A DNA stretch of 64,000 nucleotides from JAPLKB01 sp964532465 (GCA_964532465.1 CAZHHX010000017.1:1-64000), one strand, 5' to 3'; counted from the first letter of the stretch, positions 1 through 9,133 are shown. Numbers and translations: made by a program. Notes: generated by a model from the letters alone, not told the origin.

Positions 1-32
1 CGGCTTCACGAAATTCAAAAGGGGGAGAAATT

Positions 33-962
33 ATGGCAACAAAGAAGACTGTTGTGAATCCTGAATTTCTGTACATTCCTTTAGAAAAGATTGTAGTAAT
101 GGAACAGGTTCGGTCAAGTATTAATACTGAAACAGACTCATTTAAATCTCTCATGCAGTCCATTAAAGATAAGGGCATCTTGGAACCTCTTATTGTGACA
201 GCACAGGATGACGGGACATATCTGCTCATATGCGGGGAGAGGCGTCTTGTTGCAGCCAGACAATCAGGGTTTGAATCCGTACCAATAAGAATTATTGAAG
301 CAGGCAAAGAATTGGGTGAGACCATAGCTCTGCAACTCACTGAGAACTTGCAGAGAGAAGATTTAAATCCCATAGATCAGGCTAAAGGGATTCTTGCCTA
401 TATTCAGGCGAAACATCCTGGCCAGGGGTATGATGTGGACGGGGTGATCAACGAATTAATGAATTACAATCTCAAACCGGAGGCTGTATCTACGGAAGTG
501 ACGGACACATTGTCCGTCATCGCTAAAATCTCAGGAAAGTCAACAAGGACGCTGCTTCGCGTAATTTCACTTTTAAAACTTTCTCCTGAAATTCAGGCTG
601 AAATTTCAACAGGAAATCTCCCTCTTTCCCAGGGTTATCTCTTTGCAGCGAACCTTGATTCTCCCGATCTTTCAAAGATTTTTCAGGACATTATAAAAAC
701 ACCGGTAACGTACCTTACATTGGAGAACAGACTTACCGCATACAAAAAAGCCAAACCTGACCCGAATAATACAAAACCCATACCCGTAAAAAGACAGGTT
801 AAAGATATTGTATCTATAAAAACAAATTTTGATAAAGGTCTGGGAACATACATAAGAGAAGATGTTGAAAAATATCTTCATGAACTCCTGGTTTTTTGTG
901 ACCATGTCCAGCAGGAGTTGCCCAGAATCCCATACGGGAAGAAACAACGGCCACAAGCGTGA
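33..962 (+). CDS. Orphan ParB/Spo0J-family protein (copy 1)
   Basis: This 309-residue protein has the ParB N-terminal CTP-binding fold. Box GERR is at residues 68-71, and the second box TENLQREDLNPIDQA is at about 103-117. A helix-turn-helix region follows at about 165-215 (ISGKSTRTLLRVISLLK). The start is supported by a purine-rich ribosome site (gggggaga) just upstream. No parA or parS-like cluster is visible nearby, so a role in chromosome segregation cannot be assumed. Orphan ParB-like CTPases also act as DNA-binding regulators or plasmid and element maintenance factors. It is clearly paralogous to the protein encoded at 13814-14761 on the opposite strand, sharing GYLFAANLD and the IFQDI(I/M)K(T/K)PVTY segment. 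The family call is secure and the biological role is unknown. Confidence 0.85.
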   Translation: MATKKTVVNPEFLYIPLEKIVVMEQVRSSINTETDSFKSLMQSIKDKGILEPLIVTAQDDGTYLLICGERRLVAARQSGFESVPIRIIEAGKELGETIALQLTENLQREDLNPIDQAKGILAYIQAKHPGQGYDVDGVINELMNYNLKPEAVSTEVTDTLSVIAKISGKSTRTLLRVISLLKLSPEIQAEISTGNLPLSQGYLFAANLDSPDLSKIFQDIIKTPVTYLTLENRLTAYKKAKPDPNNTKPIPVKRQVKDIVSIKTNFDKGLGTYIREDVEKYLHELLVFCDHVQQELPRIPYGKKQRPQA

Positions 963-967
963 AAAGA

Positions 968-1013
968 CAGTGAATAGTGAATAGCGAACAGTGAATAGCG
1001 AATAGCAATACGC
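968..1013. repeat. GTGAATAG octamer repeat cluster
   Basis: Just after the parB-like stop codon, four degenerate copies of GTGAATAG/GCGAATAG-type octamers follow each other, interrupted by a gcgaaca unit. The same octamer recurs in both orientations at 57640-57856. It is a simple, probably non-coding repeat family of this genome. Confidence 0.6.
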
Positions 1014-1070
1014 GCCCCCTTGCGGGGGCGATTTATCAAGGAGTAACTTACAGAACAGGTTAAGTTACTC
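1012..1070. repeat. Two hairpins downstream of the parB-like gene
   Basis: A GC-rich hairpin (cgcccc/ggggcg, about 1013-1030) is followed by a perfect 10-bp inverted repeat, GAGTAACTTA at 1041-1050 and its complement at 1061-1070, with a 10-nt spacer. No T-tract follows either, so a simple intrinsic terminator is not evident. The second could be a protein-binding palindrome. Both lie between convergently oriented genes. Confidence 0.45.
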
Positions 1071-1150
1071 AGAAGTGAAAAAGATAAGCCAATATTTTTC
1101 TTGACTGTCAACTAAATATTCAAAATTGGAACAGGATAAATAGCATAAGA

Positions 1151-1540
1151 TCAGCTCCGGTTACTTTTATTGCTGACATCAGATTTTAAGCAATGCGGCA
1201 AGTGATTAGCAGCATGGAAGAATACAAAGGAAAGAAAAATGGCAAAGCAGGCTACAATGAACGCAAGAGATTTCCCCTGCCATAACCCGACAAACCAAAG
1301 CCTGAACTCAGTCATGAGTACATTTGCTTTTCCGCCGTAGAGTTCCAAATCCCGTAAATGCTTCTTGGAATCATGGGGCATAATGGAATAAGGAGAATCA
1401 CAGCCTTTTTCGTAGCCCAAGACACTGTTCGAATCGTCATTGGCTGTCTGATAAATCAGGACGGTGCTGCCCAAACCAACCAGCAGGATAATCCCGCTCA
1501 TGAGATTAAGACATATGTAAGCAAGCCTGCGATTTTTCAT
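1151..1540 (-). CDS. Small membrane protein, unknown function
   Basis: This 129-residue protein has two clear hydrophobic segments, at about residues 8-30 (IC...GIILLVGLGSTVLIY) and about 88-112 (KSLAFIVACFAIFLSFVFF). The polar region between them is probably extracytoplasmic. I recognise no family. It lies 27 bp downstream of the secreted protein at 1568-2149 on the same strand and may be cotranscribed. The ribosome site is weak, so the start is less certain than the reading frame. Confidence 0.55.
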   Translation of the reverse strand: MKNRRLAYICLNLMSGIILLVGLGSTVLIYQTANDDSNSVLGYEKGCDSPYSIMPHDSKKHLRDLELYGGKANVLMTEFRLWFVGLWQGKSLAFIVACFAIFLSFVFFHAANHLPHCLKSDVSNKSNRS

Positions 1541-1567
1541 TTCGTTTTTGCTGCTGTTGTATCAGGG

Positions 1568-2149
1568 TTATTTTTTTTGCTGTAGCTGTAGTTGCTGCAA
1601 TGCCCGTGTTTCACCTTCTTTTATCTGCGCGCTCATTGCGCCGCCCTTACCCGCTGCTTTGGTTATCGTATCAGGGTCGGCTCCGGCAAGAATAGCGCTG
1701 TACACAACTGCCGCATGCGCTTTTCCCGGAATACACGTTGCCACTGCGGCCTGGGTAATTGCGGCGGCCTGTTCAGGCGCTGCCTTGATGGCAGCCGCGG
1801 TGATTATGTCGCTCATGCCCAGATTTCCTCTGACTGCGGTTCTGATTATCTCATCTGCCTGTTTTGGATTCGTGATAATCCGGTCCGTAATCTCTTTGAT
1901 AATCAATTGCTGTTGTTCCAGCAAATATTGATCGAGAATTTGCCGCCCTTGCGAATTTCCTTGTAAAATTATTTTCCTTTGCAGCAGCAGTTCCTGTTCC
2001 TCTTGATGGCTTCGAGGCCTATCCTGTGATCCCGGCTGTCCCGGTCCTTGAAATGAATTCGAGCTTTGCGCCAAAGAATTAAAAGGAGTGCAAAAGATCG
2101 CCATGGTTACTGCCCACGAGATACACAACAAAAATTTCTTATTATCCAT
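1568..2149 (-). CDS. Secreted Gln/Ala-rich protein, unknown function
   Basis: About 193 residues. The ATG at 2149 is chosen because AGGTGG lies five bases upstream; a GTG at 2158 would add three residues but has poorer spacing. The N terminus is a signal peptide (KKFLLCISWAVTMAIF... ending near SLAQSS). A Gln/Arg/Pro-rich linker follows, then an alanine-rich helical region (PEQAAAITQAAVAT) and a polyglutamine-like C terminus (ALQQLQLQQKK). The alanine-rich part resembles short repeats in exported proteins, but I cannot name a family. Together with the FecR-domain protein and the barrel upstream on the same strand, it suggests an envelope-associated gene group. Confidence 0.6.
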   Translation of the reverse strand: MDNKKFLLCISWAVTMAIFCTPFNSLAQSSNSFQGPGQPGSQDRPRSHQEEQELLLQRKIILQGNSQGRQILDQYLLEQQQLIIKEITDRIITNPKQADEIIRTAVRGNLGMSDIITAAAIKAAPEQAAAITQAAVATCIPGKAHAAVVYSAILAGADPDTITKAAGKGGAMSAQIKEGETRALQQLQLQQKK

Positions 2150-2206
2150 AAAATCCACCTATTGTTTACTTAAATATTCAAAATACTTATTCCACTTTTT
2201 TACATA

Positions 2207-2307
2207 ATACCAAGTTGCTTTCAAAAAATAAACAATGAATATTTGAAAGCTTGCTTGGTATTATGCCCGGCAAATCAGATTTATAATGTTTGACAGCGAC
2301 TTGTTGT
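2207..2307. mobile_element. MITE-like 101-bp element, copy 1
   Basis: A 101-bp sequence is repeated at 12319-12419 with high identity and the same length. Its outer end reads ATACCAAGTTGC. The matching right end (gcgacttgttgt) is partly decayed here. The left half folds into a long hairpin: ATACCAAG-TTGCTTTCAAA pairs with TTTGAAAGC-TTGCTTGGTAT across an AT-rich loop. It has no coding capacity and looks like a non-autonomous transposon remnant. It sits between the FecR-domain gene and the secreted-protein gene. Confidence 0.65.
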
Positions 2308-2418
2308 AAGATCACATGCTGATGTCAACCGGTTTTTTCAGTGACGCATGCGGCAACCCGGTTTTACATAAAACAAATCCTGTTCTGAAATATTAATCCG
2401 GCAACAGGAAAAACATTT

Positions 2419-5202
2419 TCAGAAACTGCCCGCGCTTTTTGGAGTTCCTGCGTTATTCGGTGTTTTGGACCATGTGCCAAGCTGGGTGGAACCAGCGTCA
2501 CCGCCCTGCGTCGGTGTCCAGTAGCGTTTATTCGCGTATATATCCGGCGCGACAGCGCCTGTATTCACATATACGCCGGTATTTACCTGCACCTTATCAG
2601 CGCTTACCATAATTGCGGGGGATGTAAGCGTTACCGTACCGCTGCCGCCGAATACCACGGCGCCGCCTGTCAGTTCTCCGCCGAAAAGTTTTATCTGGGT
2701 ATTGGCGTCCATCCTGCTTCCCGCGTAGATATTCAAAACTCCCTGAGTTCCAAGGGCGCCTATCTTAATAATATCGGCCTGAAGTCCCGCTCCGCTCAGG
2801 ATATCAATAATTCCCTTTGTTCCGTTATTAATAATATTGAGGTCGCCGTAATCGGCAACAATATTCTTTCCATAATTCACGCCGTTGTCTTTTAAACCGT
2901 CTATCTGTATTCTGCCTCCTGCCGATGTAAGCTCGACTTTCGCGCGGCCCGCGGCAGGAACAGCCGCGCTGAGTAACGCGAGAATCTGTCCGCTGCTTGT
3001 TACGTCTATCGCGATTGAGTCAGGATCGGCTTTTTGGCTGTTAATAGCTATGCTTCCCGGCTGTTCGCCGGATGTGCCCATAAACATAACCCAGGGCGAA
3101 TTGACGGCCTGCACTCTCCCCGCGATATTGACCGTTCCGTTGCTGTTCAATCCGATCGACCCGCCGCCTGTTAACCGATTGTCGGTAAATGCCTCAATAA
3201 GGGCTCCGCTAACGAGCGAGAAATCTCCACCGGCAGTCGCGGAAAAGGTATCCGCGCCCCATATTCCTCCGCCCATTGTGATATTCCGGTCTGCTGTAAA
3301 CCCTACCTTTGCGAATCCGTCTATTTTCGCGTTCGCGTTAAGCGTTATATCACCGCCTGAGCCCCTTGCGTTCACAATAAGCTCCTGTGACGAGCGGGAT
3401 TTGTTGTTTTGGAGGGCAATTGCCTCCAGTCTCAGTCTCTCTGCTTCAGCGAGCTGATCCGGCGCAGATGTATTGAAATATGTATAATAATCATTTTGTG
3501 CGAGGGTGTTCAGTTCATTCTGTGTTGTCGTTCTTGTTGAAAGAGCAACATATCGAGGGATATCCGTAACAGTATTTATGGCCGCCACCGATTCAGCAGG
3601 CTTTATATACCCCAGCCTGATGAGGTCCTGTCTTCTGAACGGCGTAAAATACTGGTCGTGAGCGCCTTGCGTGCCTGTTGTGTTGTGCTGGGGGTTATTG
3701 CTTACAAGGGCATACGTAACCGGCAGCGGGCGCATAACATCATAGGTGATGACATAGGGCCTGTATGTAAAATTTCCCGTATCGGTTGTTCTGCGGAATG
3801 GAGCTACCTGGGTGAATCCGTTATATAAACGGGCATCTACGCTTGACCCTGCCATGGCGTCCCATTTTGCCTGTTCTGTGGCAAAATAATTCGAATAGGC
3901 TATCGTAGTATGCGCCGCGTCAGCAGTCGCGCCATGGACAAGCTTTGTTCCCACTGCAATCGCCGTATTATCCAGCCATTTATCCACGCCGTAGTATTCA
4001 CCCGATCCCTGGGTGAGTTTTGCCCTGTCGGTAACGGACAGGGCAGGTATTGATGCCGCAATGGTTTGGTTGATATTGACAGAGCCGTTTAACGCGGCAA
4101 GTTTAAGGGTGGACAGACCGGAATTTACAGTAAAGGGTAGGGTGACATTGATGCTGCTTTGCGAATCCAGTTCAAGCCTGCCCGGTATTCCGGCAGACGC
4201 GGAAATACCGAAGCTGCCCGCAATATCAAGATTATTGAAATCAAAGACGGTAAAAGGCGGACTGCCCAGTATGCTGCCTGTAACAATGGGTACGCTGTCA
4301 CGGAAAATCTGCCCTCCCATATGGACAATATCTCCGGGGCCAAGATTGTAGGTGCCGAGTTTTGAGGAATCGAGAAGTACGTCTGATCTGCTTTCAAGGG
4401 TCTTCAGGAGATTGTCGGAGGCGATAACTAAGCTTGCACCATACAGCATAACAAGATTCGTATTTATCAGTGTGCCTGCGGAAATTGCTTTCTGCTGTTC
4501 TATGACAGCATTATTAAAATTTTCCGGATTTAGCGGTGAAATACCTGCAACTCTTCCGCCGTCTCCCTTTAGATGGATAAGCGTTGATGTCTGAATAAGC
4601 CGTCTTAAATCTACATCAACAGGGTCTGGCAGGCTCTTTGACCCCGGAGGCAGAATAAGCATCCTGCCGGCATCTACAGACATTCTTTCACCGAACCGGC
4701 TGCTTATTGACACCCTTGCTGTTCCCTCAACTGCTATAAACTTCGAAAAACCTTCAGGAACATGCTCAACGAGAATAGTTGCTCTGTCTGCCTCATAGGA
4801 AACATTGCCTGTTATGATATTTACTGAAGCGGCGCCTTTTGGAATCTGCATAAGGAGCGTGCCGCCTTCTAATGTAAAGCCCCCGGCTTTATTATCTATG
4901 TTCAGCACGGTATTCGAGCCCAGCCGGGCCAATGTCCCGTCAGGAAAGACGATCTCTGTCCTGGAATCTCCTTTGGTAAAAATCTTCCCGCCTGCCTGAA
5001 CAACATCATTCACTTTTGCGGGCTCAGCAGGCAAACCGCTTTTTGACAGCGCTGTTTCTCCGCTTATGAATGTGATAAAAGCTCTGTCCGGAGTCTGACT
5101 ATGCAATGGCGATGCAGAGCATGTTACAAATACAAAAAGCAGGAAAAGGGCAATATTATATCCGCGATAAATCTTTGAAGTTTTCTTGAGAAGAGAAAAC
5201 AT
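2419..5202 (-). CDS. FecR-domain surface protein with beta-helix-like repeats
   Basis: This 927-residue exported protein starts with a signal peptide (LFLLFVFVTCSASPLHSQ). A FecR-type domain follows at about residues 40-160, with recognisable segments ISGETALSKSG, VQAGGKIFTKGDSRTEIVF and LARLGSNTVLNI. The long remainder is rich in Gly, Asn, Ile and Val turns (for example NVTLPFTVNSGL and GGDITLNANAK), resembling the beta-helix architecture of filamentous adhesins. It ends at a short Gly/Pro/Asn-rich tail without an outer-membrane anchor. FecR domains outside iron signalling often occur in such surface proteins. The gene lies 12 bp downstream of the barrel gene at 5215-6189, so the pair is probably an operon for an outer-membrane-associated complex; export through that barrel is an inference. 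Confidence 0.75.
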   Translation of the reverse strand: MFSLLKKTSKIYRGYNIALFLLFVFVTCSASPLHSQTPDRAFITFISGETALSKSGLPAEPAKVNDVVQAGGKIFTKGDSRTEIVFPDGTLARLGSNTVLNIDNKAGGFTLEGGTLLMQIPKGAASVNIITGNVSYEADRATILVEHVPEGFSKFIAVEGTARVSISSRFGERMSVDAGRMLILPPGSKSLPDPVDVDLRRLIQTSTLIHLKGDGGRVAGISPLNPENFNNAVIEQQKAISAGTLINTNLVMLYGASLVIASDNLLKTLESRSDVLLDSSKLGTYNLGPGDIVHMGGQIFRDSVPIVTGSILGSPPFTVFDFNNLDIAGSFGISASAGIPGRLELDSQSSINVTLPFTVNSGLSTLKLAALNGSVNINQTIAASIPALSVTDRAKLTQGSGEYYGVDKWLDNTAIAVGTKLVHGATADAAHTTIAYSNYFATEQAKWDAMAGSSVDARLYNGFTQVAPFRRTTDTGNFTYRPYVITYDVMRPLPVTYALVSNNPQHNTTGTQGAHDQYFTPFRRQDLIRLGYIKPAESVAAINTVTDIPRYVALSTRTTTQNELNTLAQNDYYTYFNTSAPDQLAEAERLRLEAIALQNNKSRSSQELIVNARGSGGDITLNANAKIDGFAKVGFTADRNITMGGGIWGADTFSATAGGDFSLVSGALIEAFTDNRLTGGGSIGLNSNGTVNIAGRVQAVNSPWVMFMGTSGEQPGSIAINSQKADPDSIAIDVTSSGQILALLSAAVPAAGRAKVELTSAGGRIQIDGLKDNGVNYGKNIVADYGDLNIINNGTKGIIDILSGAGLQADIIKIGALGTQGVLNIYAGSRMDANTQIKLFGGELTGGAVVFGGSGTVTLTSPAIMVSADKVQVNTGVYVNTGAVAPDIYANKRYWTPTQGGDAGSTQLGTWSKTPNNAGTPKSAGSF

Positions 5203-5214
5203 CCGGCAGCTCCC

Positions 5215-6189
5215 TTAAAATTTAATTTTTATCCCGATATTAGGGGCTAAATTTATTACGTTATATTCGAAAACACCATTTTTTGACTGATTGGAAGCCG
5301 CAAAGCTTGAGAATGTCAGCATCAGCCAGGGCTTTGGTTTATAAGTAACTCCGAGGGAAAGGGACTCATTATAATCTTCGCGGCCATCCTCCTGGTAGGG
5401 AATGTATGAAAAACGAATGCTCACATCAACAGATAGTTTTGGCGTAATGTCAATGTTGTACCCTGCAACGGCAGAGTGATAGTCTCTTTGATAAATTTTC
5501 GGGTCTGAAAATCCGAACTGGCTTGAATAGCCTCCGTAGAGATAGTGCGCCCTGGCCAGGGGGAACATTTTAAAAAAGCCGAGCGTTATGCTGTGATTAC
5601 GAAAATACTCGCCTGCTCCATCCGCGTTGGCAAGCCTGTTATAGTTGTACCGGCCAAAAACTGCCAGATTTGAAAGTTCCGGTACAGCATAGGAAAGACC
5701 GGCGCCCACGTTCATACTGTCAAAATCCATATCCGTAAACTTATCGTAACGAAACCATTGCTGTACAAAAGTGATTTCTCCAAGCAGATTGGGGCGTATT
5801 ATGGGCTGATAGGAAACCCCTGTGGTGGTAACCATATAATTATCGGACTGGGGATTATTTTTTGTGAGAGCTACATTGCTTGTCCAGTTCCCTGCAAGAT
5901 TTCCGAAAACAGAAAAAGGTTCATATTCCTGTTTTCGTTTTAGAAGATATTGCTGTCCCAGCGCGTCATCTCCGGGAGACGCAGGGGCGGTTATGTCCGC
6001 GGTCCCGGGCCTGAAAACTTCCGTGGTCCTGCGGCCCAGACGTGAAAGTTCTTCAATGTCGGAATGCTTTTCTGTTTCTATCCGGGAGCTTTCAAGGGAT
6101 TGCTGTGCCCATGCCGCAGGAACAATAGAGTACCCCGATATAGAGAAAACCGAAAGGATCAATACAGCTATTTGAGTAATATATTTCAT
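5215..6189 (-). CDS. Outer-membrane beta-barrel protein
   Basis: This 324-residue protein has a signal peptide (IAVLILSVFSISGYSIVPAAWAQ). The body alternates amphipathic strands (VTTTGVSYQPIIRPNLLGEI, AVFGRYNYNRL, LSLGVTYKPKPWLMLTFSSF) and the last residue is phenylalanine (IGIKIKF), the usual signature recognised by the barrel assembly machinery. No specific porin family is identifiable. It is the first gene of a two-gene operon with the FecR-domain protein and has a strong sigma-70 promoter at 6224-6251. Confidence 0.75.
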   Translation of the reverse strand: MKYITQIAVLILSVFSISGYSIVPAAWAQQSLESSRIETEKHSDIEELSRLGRRTTEVFRPGTADITAPASPGDDALGQQYLLKRKQEYEPFSVFGNLAGNWTSNVALTKNNPQSDNYMVTTTGVSYQPIIRPNLLGEITFVQQWFRYDKFTDMDFDSMNVGAGLSYAVPELSNLAVFGRYNYNRLANADGAGEYFRNHSITLGFFKMFPLARAHYLYGGYSSQFGFSDPKIYQRDYHSAVAGYNIDITPKLSVDVSIRFSYIPYQEDGREDYNESLSLGVTYKPKPWLMLTFSSFAASNQSKNGVFEYNVINLAPNIGIKIKF

Positions 6190-6223
6190 ACTTTAACCGG
6201 GGTTTTCATTAAATAAGTAAGAT

Positions 6224-6251
6224 ATTATAGCCCATTCATAACAGAGGTCAA
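6224..6251 (-). promoter_or_regulatory. Sigma-70 promoter of the barrel/FecR operon
   Basis: On the minus strand TTGACC (6246-6251) is followed after 16 bp by a perfect TATAAT (6224-6229). This places the start of transcription about 25 bp before the ATG at 6189. Confidence 0.7.
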
Positions 6252-6287
6252 CTGAAATAATGATTGAAATGTCAAGTCTCATTATTT

Positions 6288-6312
6288 TCAGGGCAGCGGA
6301 GATTTGCCCTGA
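6288..6312. repeat. 8-bp inverted repeat in the divergent intergenic region
   Basis: TCAGGGCA and TGCCCTGA form a perfect inverted repeat with a 9-nt loop, between the divergent promoters of the barrel operon and mltG. It could be an operator or a transcribed hairpin. The rest of 6190-6511 holds only the two promoter candidates. Confidence 0.4.
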
Positions 6313-6332
6313 TCTTCTGTCAACTTTTCCTG

Positions 6333-6360
6333 TTGAATTGTAACCAAAAACTGCTATAAT
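6333..6360 (+). promoter_or_regulatory. Candidate sigma-70 promoter for mltG
   Basis: TTGAAT (6333-6338), a 16-bp spacer and TATAAT (6355-6360) lie about 150 bp upstream of the mltG start codon. Confidence 0.5.
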
Positions 6361-6511
6361 ACAGCGGATATATAAAAATAGCGCGCTTTATGTCTTGATG
6401 CAGGTGAAGAAACACAGGCCCACCGGATATTTGAAACGGCCAATATAAAACATAAAAAAGAAGACATTTTTCGCGATGTTGTCGTAAAAATAATATTACG
6501 GGGATGCCTGG

Positions 6512-7516
6512 ATGCCCGCGAAACAATATAAAATAACGATCATAATTGCAGTAGTATCGTTCCTGTTAATGCAAATCCTGATCTTTGGAAGTATACCAAG
6601 GAGTACGGAAAATCAGCCCGTCAAAGTTGCTGTAAAAACAGGGACAAGCTTATATAACATTGCCTGCCTCCTGAAAGATGAAGGCATTATATACTCGTCC
6701 AGCCTTTTCGTGCTTTATTCGTTTCTTACCGGAAGCAAGCTCATAGCAGGCGAATATGATCTGAGCAGGAATATGTCTACCCTTGATATTATTATGAAAA
6801 TGAAGCACGGTGAGAGAAATATATATACATTGAAGATTATTGAGGGTTACAATATATATACTGTTGCGGAAGCAATGCAAAATGCAAAGATAATAGGAAG
6901 AGATGAGTTCATAGACCTCGCAACAAACCGTGATTTTCTCGGTCGATTAAAAATAGACTCCGGTTCCTTAGAGGGTTATCTTTCACCGGATACGTATTAT
7001 TACAGCAAAGAAATAGAAGTTGACAGGTTTATAGAAAGAATTGTCCAGAGGACTTTTAAGATTTTTGAAAAAGAAGGTATACGGAACAGAATGCGTGAAC
7101 TAAAAATGAATATTTATCAGATATTAACCCTTGCCTCCATGATAGAAAAAGAGGCAAAAAAGAAAGAAGAGAAGCCGTTGATTTCGGCAGTTTTTCATAA
7201 TAGGCTAAGGAGCGATATGACGCTCGGCTGCGACCCTACCGTGACATACGGAACAGGCGCGTTTTCCAGCCCCATAACAAAAACAGACCTTATGACACCA
7301 ACCCCTTATAACACATATAGATTAAAGGGGCTGCCAAAGGGTCCTATTTGTAATCCCGATAAAAATTCGATTACGGCAGCGCTTTACCCCGCGCCTGTTG
7401 ACTATTTATATTTTGTATCCAGAAATGACGGTACACATGTTTTTTCAAAGGACATGGGCACACATAACCGTTTTGTTAAAACATACCAGAGAAACAAAAA
7501 CACAAAAAAACAGTAA
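6512..7516 (+). CDS. mltG: Endolytic murein transglycosylase MltG (YceG family)
   Basis: This 334-residue inner-membrane protein has one N-terminal membrane anchor (residues 7-27). It then shows the YceG hallmarks: a LysM-like segment (VKTGTSLYNIACLLKDEGII), LEGYLSPDTYYY, the catalytic-site block LTLASMIEKEA with the active glutamate near residue 212, LGCDPTVTYG, and the NTYRLKGLPKGPICNP signature. MltG cleaves nascent glycan strands in the periplasm and so sets their length. The length is typical of the family. The gene starts a short plus-strand run into the thiolase pair but is not functionally related to it. Confidence 0.92.
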   Translation: MPAKQYKITIIIAVVSFLLMQILIFGSIPRSTENQPVKVAVKTGTSLYNIACLLKDEGIIYSSSLFVLYSFLTGSKLIAGEYDLSRNMSTLDIIMKMKHGERNIYTLKIIEGYNIYTVAEAMQNAKIIGRDEFIDLATNRDFLGRLKIDSGSLEGYLSPDTYYYSKEIEVDRFIERIVQRTFKIFEKEGIRNRMRELKMNIYQILTLASMIEKEAKKKEEKPLISAVFHNRLRSDMTLGCDPTVTYGTGAFSSPITKTDLMTPTPYNTYRLKGLPKGPICNPDKNSITAALYPAPVDYLYFVSRNDGTHVFSKDMGTHNRFVKTYQRNKNTKKQ

Positions 7517-7533
7517 AAGAAGGAGGGAAGTTT

Positions 7534-8715
7534 ATGGCAAAAGATGTAGCAGTTATTGGAGTTGGTCAGACTTCGTTTGTCAGGGGCTACGAAGGCTCGA
7601 TCAGGGAGCTGGCCTTTGAGGCTTTCAGGGAAGCAATACAGGATGCAGGCATGACACAGAAAGATATCGCAGCTTCTGTTTTTTGCTCAGCACCGGAATA
7701 TGACAAGCAGAGATCACCTGCCGGCGTTCTGGCAGAGTATCTGGGACTCATTCCCCAGCCGACCTTTTATATTGAGACTGTTTGTTCATCAAGCAGTAGC
7801 GGTTTAAAGGTGGCATACAGCATGATTAAAGCCGGATTGCATGATGCGGTGGCTGTTGTCGGCTTCCAGAAGATGTCGGAAATTACTTCCGCCGAATCAC
7901 AGGAAAGAATGGGCCGCGGCGCTGATATTCAGTGGGAAGCGCCATTCGGCACTATGATGCCCGCTTATTACGCGCTCTACGCGCAGGCCTACATGGCAAA
8001 AAATGGTTTAACCCATGATGATCTGAGAGACGTACGTTTAAAATCAGCAACTTACGGTCAGGTAAACGAGAGAGCTGTTTACCGTAAGGGTATTAAGGCA
8101 GCAGACTTTGATGCGAATAACCCCGATGCCAAGATGGCAGGCGCTGTAGCATGGCCGTTACGGGTTGGCGACGCATGCGCCAATGCAGACGGAGCTTCCT
8201 GTGTGATTCTGGCAAACGCGGAAAAAGCAAAGGCTTTTTCAAAAAAACCGGTATGGATTATCGGCATAGGCGCTGCCTCGGAAGCAGTCAACATGGCTGC
8301 AAGGCCTGATTTTGCTCAGGGCCTGAGCGTCGGCTATAAGGCTTCGGCAGAGGCATACAAAATGGCCGGTATAACCGCAAAAGATGTAAAGGTTGCTGAA
8401 GTGCATGACTGTTTCACCATCGCAGAGATTATGGCATATGAAGGACTTGGATTCGCACCCATGGGCGACGGCAAGCAGCTTATTCGTGAAAAAGCAACAT
8501 ACAAGGAAGGCCGGATTCCTGTAAACGTCGACGGCGGTCTCCTTTCCAAGGGTCATCCGATCGGCGCAACAGGCGGATCACAGATACGTACAATAGTACT
8601 GCAGTTAAGAGACGAGGCAGGCCCCATGCAGGTACCGGGGAACCCGGAAATAGGTCTTGTTCACAATGTCGGCGGCGTTGGCCTCTATGGCAATGTTACA
8701 ATCTTTGGGAGGTGA
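7534..8715 (+). CDS. Thiolase-family acyltransferase (SCP2/non-decarboxylating type)
   Basis: This 393-residue thiolase fold has the nucleophile cysteine in ETVCSSSSSGLKV (Cys84). The C-terminal catalytic motifs are AEVHDCFTIAEI and LLSKGHPIGATGG. The N terminus (VAVIGVGQTSF) and the paired downstream DUF35/OB-fold gene are characteristic of the lipid-transfer-protein/thiolase group. In that group the thiolase needs a small zinc-ribbon OB-fold partner, as in the BbsAB benzoylsuccinyl-CoA thiolase of toluene degradation. The substrate here cannot be told from sequence; a beta-ketoacyl-CoA in aromatic or fatty-acid breakdown is plausible. A good Shine-Dalgarno (aggaggg) precedes the ATG. Confidence 0.88.
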   Translation: MAKDVAVIGVGQTSFVRGYEGSIRELAFEAFREAIQDAGMTQKDIAASVFCSAPEYDKQRSPAGVLAEYLGLIPQPTFYIETVCSSSSSGLKVAYSMIKAGLHDAVAVVGFQKMSEITSAESQERMGRGADIQWEAPFGTMMPAYYALYAQAYMAKNGLTHDDLRDVRLKSATYGQVNERAVYRKGIKAADFDANNPDAKMAGAVAWPLRVGDACANADGASCVILANAEKAKAFSKKPVWIIGIGAASEAVNMAARPDFAQGLSVGYKASAEAYKMAGITAKDVKVAEVHDCFTIAEIMAYEGLGFAPMGDGKQLIREKATYKEGRIPVNVDGGLLSKGHPIGATGGSQIRTIVLQLRDEAGPMQVPGNPEIGLVHNVGGVGLYGNVTIFGR

Positions 8716-8719
8716 TAAG

Positions 8720-9133
8720 ATGGGATTCGAGAAATTTGGAAGAAAAAGTTTCACAGCTATGACAAAAATGGCAAAGTTCGTCGATTTGTTAGGAGAAGGA
8801 AAAGTTGAAGGCACGGTATGCAAACAGTGCGGCGCAAAGTATTTCCCGCCGAGAGCCGATTGCTCAGCATGTCTGTCAAAAGATATGGACTGGTTTGATA
8901 TGCCGAAAAGCGGCAAGCTTGAGACCTTTACAACCGCGTATTACGCGCCCTTCGGTTTTGAGAAGGACTGTCCTTACATTATGGGCGTTGTTGATTTCGG
9001 CGCAGGCCCGAAACTTTTTGCACGTCTTGCAAGCGATATTAAACCGGAAGACGCGAAAGTAGGAATGGATGTGACTATCAGGGCATTGAAGTATGATGAC
9101 GGTCAGATGTCATTTGAGATTGCAAAAGCGTAG
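8720..9133 (+). CDS. DUF35 OB-fold zinc-ribbon partner of the thiolase
   Basis: This 137-residue protein starts at the ATG at 8720, where the thiolase stop region itself supplies the ribosome site (gggaggtga). It has a rubredoxin-like zinc ribbon with Cys34, Cys37, Cys48 and Cys51 (TVCKQCGAKYFPPRADCSAC). An OB-fold follows, with the family-typical stretch YYAPFGFEKDCPYIMGVVDF. Proteins of this family form a complex with the adjacent thiolase and help bind acyl-CoA. The 4-bp spacing shows translational coupling. A terminator follows at 9199-9236, so the two genes end the transcript. Confidence 0.88.
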   Translation: MGFEKFGRKSFTAMTKMAKFVDLLGEGKVEGTVCKQCGAKYFPPRADCSACLSKDMDWFDMPKSGKLETFTTAYYAPFGFEKDCPYIMGVVDFGAGPKLFARLASDIKPEDAKVGMDVTIRALKYDDGQMSFEIAKA

